A stretch of DNA of 64,000 nt from Ashinkailepas kermadecensis (taxonomy: Eukaryota; Arthropoda; Thecostraca; Neolepadidae), in NCBI GenBank assembly GCA_034440615.1, contig JAOTOM010003140.1:62001-126000 (forward strand). Direction: 5' to 3'. The notes beneath the pieces are model-generated. The model worked only from the letters and a program-made list of their open reading frames with translations. It made no database searches and had not been told where the DNA came from. Of the stretch, positions 12,136 to 22,715 are shown one piece after another (positions within the stretch are counted from its first letter, which is position 1; the number at the start of each line of letters is the position of its first letter). The position numbers and the translations under genes are program-made.

Positions 12136-13015
12136 ACCTTGAAGATACCTATCAATTGAGAACATCATATTTTTAATTTCTTTATCTTTTCAATGGCTTA
12201 TGATAGAGGCCAGTAAGTTTGTCTTACACCATGCAATGAACATGCACTTTTTGGTGTTTCAGTTGGACTATAGCCAAAATAAAATGTCATTGCTTGTGGT
12301 ATGCTTCTAAAGCTGTATGTCAATGTTTATGGAACACTAACGAATGCTCGACATTGAGCCAGTGCAGATATTTCGGCTCATGGCATAGTAATACATGTCA
12401 TAAAATGGCATATCAGGCCTCTCGAGCCAATTGAGCATAACTTACCACTGTTGCTACACTCGTGATCTACACTCATGATCTACACCTCTCCCCAAGCATT
12501 ACCTTGGATTCTGACTTGAGTGCTCTTATGGGATGCAACCACCTCTGGTTCTGGGAAATTAGATCACTGCCATTGGGAATCAGGGCCCTTTCAGTGGGTG
12601 TCTATTTTTCTACAAATAATCTGATTCTCTGCAACACAATGTGCGTGCAATTATGCTGAGCACATACAGGTTTGAGGTAAGATATTGTTGGATTACAGCA
12701 CACATTTTCTGGGGGTCAATGCCTATTTTCCTGTAGTTTTGTGAACGGAGTTTTACCACATACAAGTCGATGCGCCCTAAAACCCAAATAACTAACTTTT
12801 ATCACAGTCTGAAATCAATCAATGCATACAAAGTGGAATGTGGCTTCTGTAGACAATTCAAGTTAGACATACGCAGGAAGAAAGCCAAATCATAGATTGA
12901 ACGTACATGGTACCAAGAAACCATGGTAAATGCCACAGCGAAGCTATGTAAGCACAGTCGTGGAGGCGTTCTGAGGTCCAAATAATGATCTGACCAACGC
13001 TTCTCGTCTTTTCAG
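12136..13015. other. Upstream region of SNIP1
   Basis: No conserved coding frame was seen. A SINE/LINE-like tail (CCCTAAAACCCAAATAACTAAC-type) is at 12775-12797. A pyrimidine-rich tract with CAG at 13001-13015 looks like a splice acceptor just before the SNIP1 ATG, so a 5' untranslated exon may lie further upstream; I could not place it. Confidence 0.4.
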
Positions 13016-13016
13016 A

Positions 13017-13432
13017 ATGACTAAGCGCAACGACGTCTCGGTGTCCGAGTCTGGACCGGACTCTGACTGGGCGTCCGAGTCGGTCGTCTCCAGCGGAATC
13101 AACTCGTCGCCTGCCACTGCGGAGCCGCCGCCTAGGAAGCGGCACACTCGTCCACACGGCTCAGACTCCCACACCGACGGCGAAAAGGAGAACCGCAAGC
13201 GGAGCAGGAGGCACGCCAAGAGGTCCGACGACGAGAAGCGGAGGCTGAAGCGGGAGCGGCTGGGTCGACAGCCGTCGCCCGTGGCGGTGGACGACGGCGG
13301 ACAGGGAGCCGGCTGTGACACAGAGACGGCCCGACCACACCAGGCCCCACACTGTGGCGAGCAGCGCGCGCCAGACACACTCAGTCACAGCCGGAAGTCC
13401 AGCACACGACGTGGTGCTGAAGCAAAACGCAG
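13017..13432 (+). CDS. SNIP1: SNIP1, coding exon 1
   Basis: This exon encodes the first 138 residues and two bases of the next codon. The peptide starts MTKRNDVSVSESGPDSD and is rich in Ser, Asp, Arg and Lys, with a basic patch KENRKRSRRHAKR that can act as a nuclear localisation signal. Low-complexity charged N-termini are usual for SNIP1. The ATG at 13017 is the first in this frame after an apparent acceptor (TTTTCAG ending at 13015). The donor is AG|GTGTGT after 13432, leaving phase 2, which joins in frame with exon 2 (14504). The exon is markedly G+C-rich compared with its flanks. The start is likely but not proven, since a longer upstream exon cannot be excluded. Confidence 0.75.
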
Positions 13433-14503
13433 GTGTGTCGGTGTGTGCAAAATATGTTCCGCATCAACACGTATTATGTTAATGCGTGTTGGACTTCTCG
13501 CTATGACTGAGCGTGCGAGTGAGCGAGCTATGTTAATGCTATGCTTAGCTAATTAATTATCACCGTGCAGAGGTGTTTGATGCCCCCCCCCCAAAGGGTC
13601 TTATCATGATAGTCAGGTCGCTGATGTATGACGCCATGAGAGAGAGCATGTCATTAAGTTTTTCACCAAAATTGAGAACTGCCGGCAATTAACATCAATT
13701 AACATTGCCTTCAAGTGACCAATGCTGGGTGTAGTAGGATGATGCACGACGCAGTTAGCATGTTTCATATGTCAATTCACCCTTCCAAGGTCATTTGAGG
13801 TCATTGGGCCAACTTAACCTTTGATCACCTTTTTGGTGTATGAATTGCTATGGCGTTTATTTGTTTTCAACGCTTCGACTTCGGTTGACCTTTGACCTAT
13901 CGGTCGAAATGTGAAAAATTGTACACTGCTAGTTTACCAAGATAATGAGCAATCTGTGCTTGGACATTTCATTCGCGCATCTGTTAATATTTCACAGGTA
14001 GCGACTAAACTAGAATGCGCTGGATTTTTGCGAAAAGACCCTTAAGCTGACCTGGGAGTTCAACCAGCTACTCCAAGTATAAACGTTGGGTGTCAATCGG
14101 GAAGTCTTGTGTATAAATGACAAATGCGTCACCAACAAACCATCTGACTAACTAAAAACATGCTACGAATAATAAATAAGTAAGCGAGTTGCGAAACATT
14201 GTACGCGTTTTAAGGGTGTTATTCAAGCCATGCCTGTGACCTGGCCTGACATCGCCCAGTCGTGATTGTTGCTGTTGAACACTCCGCTCCACTGGTCAAT
14301 CAGATAAATTCGACCACAGGCTTCACAGAGTAATCCCAAGCCGGTTTTAATTGTCAGAGCTAGGCTTGAGTTGTAAGTCTGGGGTCCAGGGACGACTCCT
14401 GGGTGTTATGATTGATCTGCGTTAAAGAAGCAATTCAAGATTTCAGGTATGGAGCGAGGTTTCGGGGACGTTTCACTTCTTGAAGGTGGATGCTGTGTTT
14501 CAG

Positions 14504-14632
14504 AGACGTATCACCGCCGGCGGAGGATCGTGCGGAGTCACGCTCACGCGCCACCCACGACGACGACACTCATCGGCCGGATGGACGCGACCGCGACCAC
14601 TATCGGCACAAGGACCACCAACACCGCAAACG
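14504..14632 (+). CDS. SNIP1: SNIP1, coding exon 2
   Basis: A 129-bp internal exon lies between the acceptor TGTGTTTCAG (ending 14503) and the donor CG|GTCGGT after 14632. It enters and leaves in phase 2 and keeps the frame open. It encodes an RS/RD-rich piece with DRAESRSRATHDDD and DRDHYRHKDHQHRKR. The assignment rests on frame compatibility and composition rather than a conserved domain, so its exact ends are less certain than those of the last exon. The intron before it (13433-14503) holds nothing recognisable. The intron after it (14633-15339) holds a fragment of the composite element and a truncated SINE. Confidence 0.65.
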
Positions 14633-14962
14633 GTCGGTCTCGGCATGGCCGGGTACCGTTTATGTGTATAGAAGTGGTCTCTGATTTGAATGTCAATGCT
14701 CTAGTTCATCATATTCGGGTGGTGCTCATTGTTGGGAGGTCGGAACTTCGCCAGCAGCCGACACAGCTCCATGGCTTAGTGATAGTCCGGTTGACCTTAC
14801 CTGAGCGCGATAGTAGATCGCATTCAGCTTGGATCTGTTTTCAGTTGCATTAGCCGAGATCACGTGACCCGCAACGTGTAGTGTAGCACGGGCGACTTGT
14901 GAGTGTGGGTAGTGTAGCACCGTCAATTTGACTTGTCGACTTGTTAAGGTGAAGTTTTTTAG

Positions 14963-15024
14963 GTTTTTGAGGCCCCCATGCGGTCTCAAAGCCCCGATGT
15001 GCTTTGAGGGACCCGTTATGTTTT
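14963..15024 (+). repeat. Fragment of the inner-type composite element in a SNIP1 intron
   Basis: These 62 bases match 23099-23160 in copy D with a single mismatch, in the same orientation. Flanking bases do not match, so this is a short isolated fragment. Confidence 0.8.
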
Positions 15025-15111
15025 CAGGTTGCACGTACGTTCAGGTTCAGGGGACGCTTCTAAGCTTAACGTGAGCACCGTGATATGCACTGTATGTTTT
15101 GCTGGTGCAAG

Positions 15112-15227
15112 GTGGGTTCGAGTCTCACCTGTCGCTACTCTTCGCCCGCGACCATTCGGCGTGAGAGATTGGCGACGCTATATGACTCAACGGTCGACGT
15201 GTCGTAAAACCCAATAACCAACCAATC
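15112..15227 (+). mobile_element. tRNA-derived SINE, 5'-truncated copy
   Basis: The copy starts at the T-arm (GTGGGTTCGAGTCTCACC) and matches the SINE at 10154-10260 almost base for base. It ends with AACCCAATAACCAACCAATC. It lies in the second SNIP1 intron. No clear target duplication was found. The A-box half is absent. Confidence 0.9.
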
Positions 15228-15339
15228 AATTCAGATTCATGTATATTCCGGTGCCGAGCTATTGAGCGTACACGGTCGGGAGCGGGTTGACAGCGAGGTG
15301 CGGTGACTGACAACTGACAACTGGCTGTTGTGTGCCTAG

Positions 15340-16357
15340 TCGGAATGCCGCCAGTCCAATCGAGCTGCACGTCAAGGAGGAGCCGGCGTCAGATACGGAG
15401 CAGGAGCGGCGCCAGAGGCGGCGTGGCCAGGAGCGGAGGCCGGAGCAGCAGAGAGCTAGGAGCCAGGAGCGACACGGATACAGGAGGCGCGAGCATAGCA
15501 GAGACAGGACCCAGGATCAACACGGAGACAGGAGTCAGAACCGGCACAGGAACAGGAGCCAAGAGCGGCAGAGAGGCCAGAGTCAGGAGCGGCACAGGCC
15601 ACCATCGTCTGGCGAGGAGAGCCACCATCGTCAGCATGGACGAGCTGCGGAGGAGGACCGCCACAGTCGGCGAGAGCACGAGCGGAAGCGACGGAGGCGA
15701 CACCACCAGAATTCGCCTCCGGCCGTCCGCCAGCTCAAGCTGGAACCGTCGCACGGCCGTTGGGACGACGAGCCGCGCGGCAACGAACGGGGAAACGGCA
15801 GCAGGGACGCCTGGGGTCTGCGCGAGGCGGCCGAGCACGAGTCAAAGCCAGTCATCGAAAAGGAGCGGCCCAACTTCGGTCTCAGCGGCAAACTGGTAGA
15901 GGACACGAACACAGTGAATGGGGTGGTGGTCAAGTACAGCGAGCCGCCCGAAGCTCGCAAGCCCAAGCGTCGCTGGCGGCTGTACGTGTTCAAGGGCGAC
16001 GAGACAATGCCGACGCTGCACATCCACCGACAGAGCGCGTTCCTGATGGGCCGCGACCGCAAGGTGGCCGACATCCCCATCGACCACCCGTCGTGCAGCA
16101 AGCAGCACGCGGCGCTACAGTACCGCCTGACGACCGCCCAGCGCAGCGACGGCACCACTGTGCGCGCCGTCCGACCCTACATCATCGACCTGGACTCTGC
16201 CAATGGCACGTTCGTCAACAACCAGCGCATCGAGGCCAAGCGGTACGTGGAGCTGGTGGAGCGCGACGTGGTCAAGTTCGGCTTCAGCTCGCGCGAGTAC
16301 GTGCTGCTGCACGACTCGAGTCAGCCGGACAGCAGCAGCGGGAGTGGTGACGAGTAG
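15340..16357 (+). CDS. SNIP1: SNIP1, last coding exon with FHA domain
   Basis: SNIP1 is a nuclear FHA-domain protein known from Smad/NF-kB signalling, microRNA processing and the spliceosome. This exon follows an acceptor (GTGCCTAG ending 15339) and runs to a TAG at 16357, giving a spliced protein of about 520 residues; human SNIP1 is about 396. It opens with an Arg/Glu/Gln-rich segment (repeated RSQER-type motifs, residues about 183-330), then the pre-FHA segment with KERPNFGLSGKL. The FHA domain is at residues about 394-510: WRLYVFKGDE, HIHRQSAFLMGRDR, the binding motif HPSCSKQHA, YIIDLDSANGTFVNN, and FGFSSREYVLLHD. The phosphopeptide-binding Gly-Arg, Ser-x-x-His and Asn-Gly residues are all kept. 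The FHA part matches the animal SNIP1 family closely; I am confident of the identity. Confidence 0.95.
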
Positions 16358-17518
16358 TGCCACGCCGCCGCCGCCGCCTTCCCGGCGCCGTCCACTGGGC
16401 GTCGGGCTGACAGAAGCGGTGTAGATGTCGATGTGCTTGCGCGGGGCGAGACGGAACGCAGTGTCACCTGTGCCTGTGTGGCCTGGCCGTGGATTTTGTC
16501 TGTGCGGACTTGTGTCCTGTAAGCAGCGCTGAAGCGTCCTATGTGCTGACGTTGAAGGAGCCCGATGAGGTCCGGTGGTCGTGATGCTGTCGTTAGTGAA
16601 GTGTGTAGCTGGAGTCGCTGAGGCCGGTTCGTGTCCAGTTTCCGGGTAACTGGCGGCCGCTGGACGCATGCAGTGTTTGGAGCACCAGAGAGAACTTTCC
16701 CCGGAATGGCTAAATCGGGTCTCGACGAAGTGGTGCTGCGTGATGAAACTCTTAAAGGGACTGAACGTGTGCTGATTCATTCAGCTGGTAATATTTTCTG
16801 GAAATCAGGCGAAAACAAATTAATAGAAACATGAATCGAAATATTCAGACATGCGGCGGAAACAAATATCTTTATGTTTTAGCTTACTTCGTACTGGTTT
16901 TGAGTACGTTGCTGAAAACTAGTGCTGCTCTGTCTTTGATTGATGGTGTGACTGATCTTCCCACCACTGCGGCTCACTTAGGCAAATACTGTGCAGTAAT
17001 ATATTTTTCAATCGTAAGTAAGGAATCATTCATAAATGCGCTATCTATCACCACAGATGTGATACCAAAGTGGCGCAGGTGCAGTTGTTGCAGAACACGT
17101 AGTAACACTCCATAAATATGGTGAACAAAGCTACCATACTACGAGTTCACCACCGTACAAGAAATTAACTGTATTGGAGCGTGGTTTTTAATAGCCTTTT
17201 TCTTCTATTTTTGCATGGGCAGAACCACCACAAATGACCAAATTGTAGGTACAAGCGATTGCACATGCATTTATGGCTCTCAATATATTTGCCTTGTCTT
17301 TCATGATTGAACGGCTCATGTATTTGCCTTGCCGCTCCAGAAATTCTATGAAGGGTAAATGTGTTTTGGGGACCTCACAGGCTAAGTTTAGCTGGTGAAC
17401 ACACTAGCGAAATCATTCTCGTAGTATGATTTCAGTTGATATGAATGACTCATTATGTATCCAAAGCGTACTAAAAGATCGTCCTTTCCGTGTACGGAAG
17501 CCGATGCGTCCTTGAACG
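16358..17518. other. SNIP1 3' flank, no gene recognised
   Basis: The 3' untranslated region of SNIP1 must start here. No AATAAA was found in the first few hundred bases. The remainder has no conserved frame. Confidence 0.4.
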
Positions 17519-17700
17519 CGCGTCAGGTATAAGTCTGGAACTGGAACATACTGAACACCACTGCCCTCCAACTGGGGCTGCCTCAGAGGCAAGATATTGT
17601 GCTCCTGCGTCAGGTGTAAGTCTTGAACTGCAACATACTGAACACCACTGCCCTCCGACTGAGGCTGCCTCAGAGGCAAGATACTGTGCTCCTGCGTCAT
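17519..17700. repeat. 87-bp tandem duplication
   Basis: Two nearly identical 87-bp units (starting at CGTCAGGT, 17521 and 17608) and the start of a third at 17695. The period is a multiple of three, so both strands stay open by chance. Confidence 0.85.
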
Positions 17701-17951
17701 TGTACAATACATCGTGAGCGTGATCAACCAGTATCTTCACTTGAAATGCACAACACTAGGCTTCAGCAATATTCAGCTACGTTGTAAACTGTTGAGAGTA
17801 GCACTGCATTGTGTGCGAACGCAGGGTGCGACATCTCGTCGACACGAGATGCAACTGTATTGCATGTCTTCAAGTAGGCGGCGCTACCGGCGGGGAGCAA
17901 ATGGCGCCGCGGTAACCAGCTGGTTCATCGTCCTCCAGCACAGTGAAGGTT

Positions 17952-17976
17952 AACCATAGATCAATGATCTATGGTT
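17952..17976. other. 25-bp palindrome
   Basis: AACCATAGATCA and its reverse complement are joined by a single central base. Function unknown. Confidence 0.75.
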
Positions 17977-19266
17977 GAATCATCTGTCACCGGTAGGGAC
18001 CGCCAGGACGGCTATAGCCTGAATAAGGTGGCCTTCCGTCGCCGGTTCCGGGCCAGTGAGTGAGTGAGCGCCGCTGCGGCGAGTCTCAGCGCGCGGGCTG
18101 TTGCGGCGTGCCCCGGTGGCGGCGGCGGCGGAATGGTGATGACATGATCTGATGGAATACATAGAATACACCTTTGACAAAATACATACAGATATGAGGG
18201 CTGACACTGGTTTCATGTTGATTACCTTGATGCGATTCAGGCCAGGCTTCGCAGGGCATGTTTTGCGCAGCACCACCTCTTTTCAACGAATATATGCGAT
18301 TATTTCACTGTAGAATCCGTTACCATTTTTGTGTATTTGCATATCTAATTCACATAAAACAACCGGTAAGTTAGTTGAGGCGGTACCAGTGCATCAAGAC
18401 GCCAAACCATGCTTGGTGGAAAGTACAAACGCGTCCGTCATAAGGCATTTGGAAGGCAGCCGGGCTCGCTAGGCCTGTCATCTCTTGGTAGCCCGGGGAA
18501 CCGCTCGAACCTTCCATACTTCAGAAGACGAAATCTGAGGTAATAAGACAGCCAGAATCTTTGAAACGGTGCCAAATGATCGAAAATGAATTGCCTCGAC
18601 GATGTAACGCTCAAGCGGACTCATTTTTCCACCAGTCCGCTTATTAGATGCAGAAATGTCCAAAATTTGGTCCCAGCCAAAATCTTCAAGTCGCCGGGGC
18701 CATCAAAAGATGCGAGAAATTTGCATTTCTGATGCTTCCATCGTGTTCAGCGGCCCAAAATGCATAAAATGAGGCAGAGCTGCTATCGATTTTGGCAAAA
18801 AGTGTGCAAACCGGACTAACCTATTAGATCATGTACGCCTGGATTAGAAACCAACAGCTGTTTGCGTATCAGCCCACATAGCGGAGGGTAAGTAAAAACA
18901 CGGAAACGCGACCGGTTTTAGGCCGTGGGCTTATGGAAGTTCAGTGTACGTATTCCGTATTGATTTTTTTTTATTGATTCAGCCATCCCAGGAGGATTGC
19001 ATCAGCCTTTCATGATACAGAATTGATCGAGGAACCTTACCGTTCTTTACTTATTGATTTATTACGCTCCGATCAGAAGTTGTGGTGTGAAGTGAAGACA
19101 TCCGTGAGAGGGAGCCCACCTCTCCTCAAGGGTCGGCCCACCGATGGTGATATCTTGATGATCTTTATCTTGAATCTTTATCTCTTATCTCTGTATCCTT
19201 ATCTTGATCTTCAAATGATTATACGATGCAAAGTACATGAAGGCAATGGGCAGACCAAAATGAATT
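17977..19266. other. No gene recognised
   Basis: A GC-rich patch with GGCGGC runs (18060-18135) and a TTATCTTGAT-rich patch (19150-19215) are the only notable textures. Confidence 0.4.
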
Positions 19267-20038
19267 GGGGCACATTCCATTGGCTTCCATGTTAGAAGTT
19301 GAAATAATTGTGGGGGTGGGTTAGGCAAACATTGAGGTGGCAGTTCCCCTCAAAGGTATGTCAAACAACGCCCCTGAGTCGGACGACTGGCAAGTGGTAG
19401 CGAATCGGCGAGAGGTAGTGGCGTTGCCAGCTAGGGTATGCTGCAAGGGTTGATCCAAGGGGAGGAAGCGAAAGTGGCGCCCCTTATGACCCGAAGGACG
19501 CCTCTCTTGGAGGTTCCAGTGTACCCCCTCCCTCGAATTTCTCAGCGCAACGCGCTCCTCGGCCTGGGAACGGTAGTCCTCTGGGAGTCCGAACCCGCCG
19601 CGAATTTTTCGGCAAAAAACACTCGTCAGACAAAAACAAATGGTGCCCCTCTGGAAGATCGCAGTCTAACTCGTCCAAATGTGCTGGACCAAGAGCAGCC
19701 TCTCTGGAGAAATGACGCCTCCTTGGCAAAATCATAAATCTGTCAGTGGTATGGTGTAGGGGGTGGAACTATGCTCCCATGCTTGTACTATGCATGGAAC
19801 TTCCGCTCAATATCGTCTTTGCGGATTGGTGGGTACGCCAAAGTCTGTAATCTCCATTCGGTTGCGTAAACCACTCCACCAGAAAATATCAGCCACATAT
19901 CTAGAGAGCAAGGATGGTGGGGGCGAAAACAGAACCGCCCATTCTTATCTTTGAGGGTGAAACTGCCCCTCAAAGCTTGCTTCCCTCCACCCGCAATAAT
20001 TTCAACTTCTAACATGGGAGCCTATGTAATGTGACCCC
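19267..20038. mobile_element. Candidate non-autonomous element with ~90-bp inverted repeats
   Basis: The left arm (19267-19360) contains CACATTCCATTGGC and CATGTTAGAAGTTGAAAT. The right arm (19944-20038) is its inverted counterpart at roughly three quarters identity over about 90 bp. The 580 bp between them have no convincing coding frame but show CCTCT/AGAGG words like those at 5663-5920. No target duplication is evident because the right edge abuts a hAT-like end at 20039. Confidence 0.55.
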
Positions 20039-20230
20039 CACTGGCGGATCCAGGGGGGGCCATTCCGGCCATGCCCCCCCAAGCGCTTCAAAGGGGGGCC
20101 ATAGTATCTTTGCCCCCCGAAACCAACGAAAGTAAACTGAATTATAATGCAGTAATCTTTGCTGAGGTAAAAAAATAGCGTTCCGGGTGAAATAATCTCC
20201 AATTTTACAGGTATTTTTAAACTAATTTTT
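20039..20230 (+). mobile_element. hAT-like element end, copy 1
   Basis: Begins CACTGGCGGATCCAGGG, a typical hAT terminal motif, followed by about 190 bp that recur at 20568-20760 in the same orientation. It probably forms the left end of the element whose first transposase exon is at 20497-20549. Confidence 0.65.
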
Positions 20231-20496
20231 GGAAGCACAATATGGTAGCATAGTAGATTCTGACATATCGAGGGTTCTATGCTGTTGAAGTTCTGCTTAC
20301 AGCAAGAGATGACGAAATCAGCAGTTTCATTATTCCTTCGTCAGATAGGTTCATGAAGTTTGTTTAGCCAGTAACGGGCAAGTGGACCCAGTGAGCCAGA
20401 TTTCGAAAGCGGAATTTGAACAGGATGTTTTGTGCGAGTGACCAGTTGAGCTCAGTTGAGCAGCATGTTTCGTATGTTGGTGTTGGGGTTGCTAAG

Positions 20497-20549
20497 ATGA
20501 ACAGACAGGCTACATTGACTGATTTTTTCAAGAAGAATAGCAACAGGAG
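20497..20549 (+). pseudogene. First exon of a hAT/ZMYM-like transposase with a PIP-like box
   Basis: A short open segment starts MNRQATLTDFFKKNSNR and ends at a good donor (GGAG|GTATGT at 20550). QATLTDFF fits the PCNA-binding consensus QxxLxxFF, and short N-terminal exons of this form occur in hAT-type transposases related to ZMYM1. It follows a hAT-like end (20039) and is cut off by a second hAT-like end (20568) and then by homopolymer sequence, so the rest of the gene is absent here. The identification rests on the motif and on context only. Confidence 0.5.
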
Positions 20550-20567
20550 GTATGTATTCACACTGGC

Positions 20568-20770
20568 GGATTCAGGGAGGGGCCATTCCGGCCATGGCCC
20601 CAAAAAACAAAAAAAGAAGGGCGCTAAAAGATTTGGCGCCATTGGTGCTATAGTTTTAAAGGCCCCCTGAAACCAACAGAAGTCAACTAAATTAAAATGC
20701 AGTAACCTTTGCCGAGGTTAAAAAGTAGCGTCTGAATGAAAGAATCAATTTGAAATTTAAAAAATAATTT
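20568..20770 (+). mobile_element. hAT-like element end, copy 2
   Basis: Begins CACTGGCGGATTCAGGG and matches copy 1 in words such as CCATTCCGGCCATG, CTGAAACCAAC and AATGCAGTAA. It lies about 530 bp downstream of copy 1 in the same orientation, which suggests one element inserted inside a relative. Confidence 0.65.
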
Positions 20771-21212
20771 TAGAAGGAAAAAAAAAAGAAAAAAAAAGGT
20801 AGTGCATGAACGTTGAGTGGTAACGTTGAAGAGAAGAACTTTTGGTAAGAAAAAAAAAAAACGGAGAAAAAGGGGGGGGGAGCGGGGCCCAAAAAAATTT
20901 ATTATTTTTTTTTTTTATAAACCCCTTTAAAAAAAATTAAACTTAATTTAAACAAAAAAAAAAGGGAACAGCAACCCCCCCCCCCCCCCCCCCTTATCCC
21001 GGTCGGGAGGGGGGGGGGGGGGGGGGAAGAACCCCAAAAACCCCAACCCCCCCCCCCCCCCAAAACCCAAACCCGACCGCCAGACCCCCCCCCCCCCCCT
21101 TTTTCTTTTTTCCCTCTTTCTTTTTCCTCCCTCCTTTTTTTTAAAAAAAAAAAACCCACCCCCCCCCCCACAAACCCCTCCCCCCCCCCCCCCCTCCCCC
21201 CCCCCCCCCCCC

Positions 21213-21254
<42 letters not shown>

Positions 21255-22010
21255 TTTTTTAATAAAAAAAAAAAAACCATGGAAAAAAAAAAAAAAAAAA
21301 AAAAAAAAACAAAACCCAAAAACCCCAAAACCCACCCCACATTTTTTTTCCCCCCCCCCCTTGGCTTTTTGGAAAAAAAACGAAAAAAAAAAGCCCAACC
21401 CGCCCACCCCCTAAACCCCCCCGGAGAAAAACAAAAAAAAAAAAAAAAATTTTATCAAAAAAAGAAAAAAGGAAAAAAAAAAAAAAAAAAAAAAACAAAA
21501 AAAAAAAAAACCACACAAAAAAAAAAAACAAAAATTTAAATATTTTTTCCCCCCCCCCTCCTCCCCCCCTTCCTTTTTTTTTTTTTTTTCCTTTTTTTTT
21601 TTCTCCTTTTCCCCCCCCCTTTCCTTCAAAAAAAAAAAATAAAATTAAATTTTTTAAATTAAAAAATAAAAACATTAAAAAAAAAAAAAAAATAAAAAAA
21701 AATTATCCCCGGGAAAAAAAATTTATAAACATAAAATAACAAATTAAAAAAAAAAAAAAAAAAAAAAATTTTTTATTTTAATTACCCCAAAAGTTTTGAC
21801 CAATTTTGAAACCCCCAAAAAACCCCACCCCACAAAAAAGGGGGAAGGAATATATTTTGAACCCATACAAAAAAAATTAAAAAAAAAAAAAGGGAAGGGG
21901 CAAGGGGAAAGGGAAGGGCAAGCACAAAAAAAAAAATAAAAATTTGTTTTAAAAAAAAAAAATTAAAAATTAAAAAAAAAAAAAAACCAAAACCGCAAAG
22001 GAGGGAGTAG
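20771..22010. other. Homopolymer-only sequence, probable assembly artefact
   Basis: The plus strand is almost entirely long runs of A and C, with some runs of T and G. The open frames here are poly-Phe/Gly/Lys. Ordinary sequence resumes near 22000. No known genomic feature looks like this; low-quality consensus is the most likely cause. Confidence 0.7.
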
Positions 22011-22715
22011 GCCAAAGAGTAGGTTTATCTTCCTTGTGCGAATGAAACCATTTAGTATTACTGTTCAAACAAAATTTCTTCAACTTCCGTTGTATGGTCA
22101 GTGTGTGTGGGGGGGGGGAGGGTGTGGCAAGCTCATTACAGCCTGACTAATGGGTATGTGGTGTGCCCTAGTTTCCATGATATGGTACAATACGTCTTTA
22201 AGATGTCCCCCGTTGTAAATGTTCACCGATGTTGGTGAGGAAAAAAAATAAGGAAGAACGTAGCTTACTTGCTGGCCCATGGCAAAAGAAGTATCATCAC
22301 TGATGCTGGAGAGGATGAGAAACAGGAAAGATCGCATGATCGCTGGTTGAAAATTCTTTGATCCGGTGTGTGGCAGACCAAGATTGGCAGACTGACAGAC
22401 TGGGGTAAAGAAAAACGCAGTAAATAAAATGCATGGTATGGTGTTCGTCCTCATGGCCTAACTTCAACAGGTGGTCAGTGAGGTGATCAGTCACCTCAAT
22501 CATCTCTGTAGTACACATCATGCACCTTAGAATATCCGCCACTTGAAACGAAATGCTACAACTACATCATGTGGCACCCGGCTGAAACGGAATGGAAACG
22601 CTTATTTTGGGGACCAACAATTCAGTGCAAAATGGCTGACAGGTGACAACACACGGCACCTCATAAAGTCATAACGTGTTCGGACTTAAGAGCCACAAGG
22701 CCCCATCCTGAATGC
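22011..22715. other. No gene recognised
   Basis: Ordinary-complexity sequence with a G-run at 22108-22119 and no conserved frame. Confidence 0.35.

Noticed and set aside
15760..16350. Alternative frames over the SNIP1 last exon (plus 196 residues; minus 16115-16780)
   Set aside because: High-G+C shadows; only the frame with the FHA motifs is conserved.
21141..21675. Poly-Phe/Gly membrane-like proteins
   Set aside because: Translation of homopolymer runs that are themselves probably artefactual.
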